NCBI GenBank assembly: GCA_029941175.1 | Contig: JAPYRM010000005.1 | Coordinates: 1-17,090, forward strand | DNA: 17,090 nt | Source of the DNA: Halobacteriales archaeon | Lineage (GTDB): Archaea > Halobacteriota > Halobacteria > Halobacteriales > Hikarchaeaceae | Direction: 5' to 3' | Shown: piece after piece, positions 16,962 to 17,090 of the stretch | Numbering within the stretch: position 1 is the first letter of the stretch | Layout: each line of letters opens with the position of its first letter | Made by a program: the position numbers and the translations under genes | The notes under the pieces: generated by a model | Databases searched by the model: none | What the model saw: only the letters and a program-made list of their open reading frames with translations | Told to the model about the DNA's origin: nothing

Positions 16962-17090
16962 ATGATTAATTTAGATCAAGTTTTGTGTTTGTTTAATGCA
17001 GGTATTGAAAAGATAGATGGAGACCATATTATTAGAATTCCAAATGAAGAAATTGAGAATCAAAATTTGGAATGGGGAAAGATATATCGA
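16962..17090 (+). CDS. Start of a small protein, possibly a haloarchaeal-type TRAM-domain protein (partial)
   Basis: An open frame begins at the ATG at 16962 and runs 43 codons to the right edge: MINLDQVLCLFNAGIEKIDG, then HIIRIPNEEIENQNLEWGKI, then YR. It has the same codon style as its neighbours, and no other gene competes for the space. The pattern LLCLF-A-x-(I/V) followed by IP-x-x-E-(I/V) and G-x-x-YR resembles, from memory, the N-terminus of small haloarchaeal proteins that end in a TRAM RNA-binding domain. That domain is not in view, so the identity is a guess while the gene call itself is fairly good. A GATATCG box and a hairpin-forming repeat precede it. Confidence 0.55.
   Translation, partial: MINLDQVLCLFNAGIEKIDGDHIIRIPNEEIENQNLEWGKIYR

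Overview
This 17-kb window is a compact archaeal chromosome segment carrying housekeeping genes. The archaeal markers are a GatB amidotransferase subunit, an archaeal TopA with duplicated zinc modules, membrane-anchored LonB, an NadM-type NMN adenylyltransferase, a group II chaperonin, and the archaeal early-shikimate pair (ADH synthase plus 3-dehydroquinate synthase II). The order trpC-trpB-trpA-ADH synthase-DHQ synthase II, and the wording of SMC, GatB and the chaperonin, resemble what I remember of Halobacteria. However, the DNA is clearly AT-rich (about 40% G+C by eye) and the proteins are lysine-rich rather than extremely acidic. I infer a relative of Haloarchaea without a strong salt-in signature. 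A Marine Group IV/Hikarchaeia-like lineage is one candidate, but this is inference, not proof.

Layout. 1-2293 (-): most of smc, running off the left edge. 2443-6346 (+): gatB then topA. 6427-11230 (+): trpC, trpB, trpA, ADH synthase and DHQ synthase II, mostly joined by ATGA start/stop overlaps. 11240-13192 (-): lonB. 13318-13833 (+): nadM. 13836-15395 (-): thermosome. 15458-16162 (-): a class I methyltransferase. 16248-16904 (+): a YkgJ-type cysteine-cluster protein. 16962 to the right edge (+): the start of a small protein. No stretch longer than 300 bases lacks a gene; the largest gap is the 149-bp smc/gatB divergent region. No tRNA, rRNA, CRISPR, insertion sequence or intein was recognised.

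How the genes work together. The five-gene aromatic cluster holds the first two steps of the archaeal route to dehydroquinate and the last three steps to tryptophan; trpE, trpG, trpD and trpF must lie elsewhere. Its 80-bp upstream region holds a perfect 7-3-7 inverted repeat and, over the presumed TATA box, an ATGTACAT palindrome with a second near-copy (CGTACA). The core TGTACA is the TRP-box sequence known for the Methanothermobacter regulator TrpY. LonB and the thermosome are the proteostasis genes, SMC and TopA act on chromosome structure, and GatB serves tRNA-dependent amidation.

I found no clearly new multi-gene system. The most useful leads are the trp control region, the AT-rich haloarchaeal-type lineage, the tailless chaperonin with altered nucleotide-site motifs, and an 18-bp perfect palindrome inside gatB.
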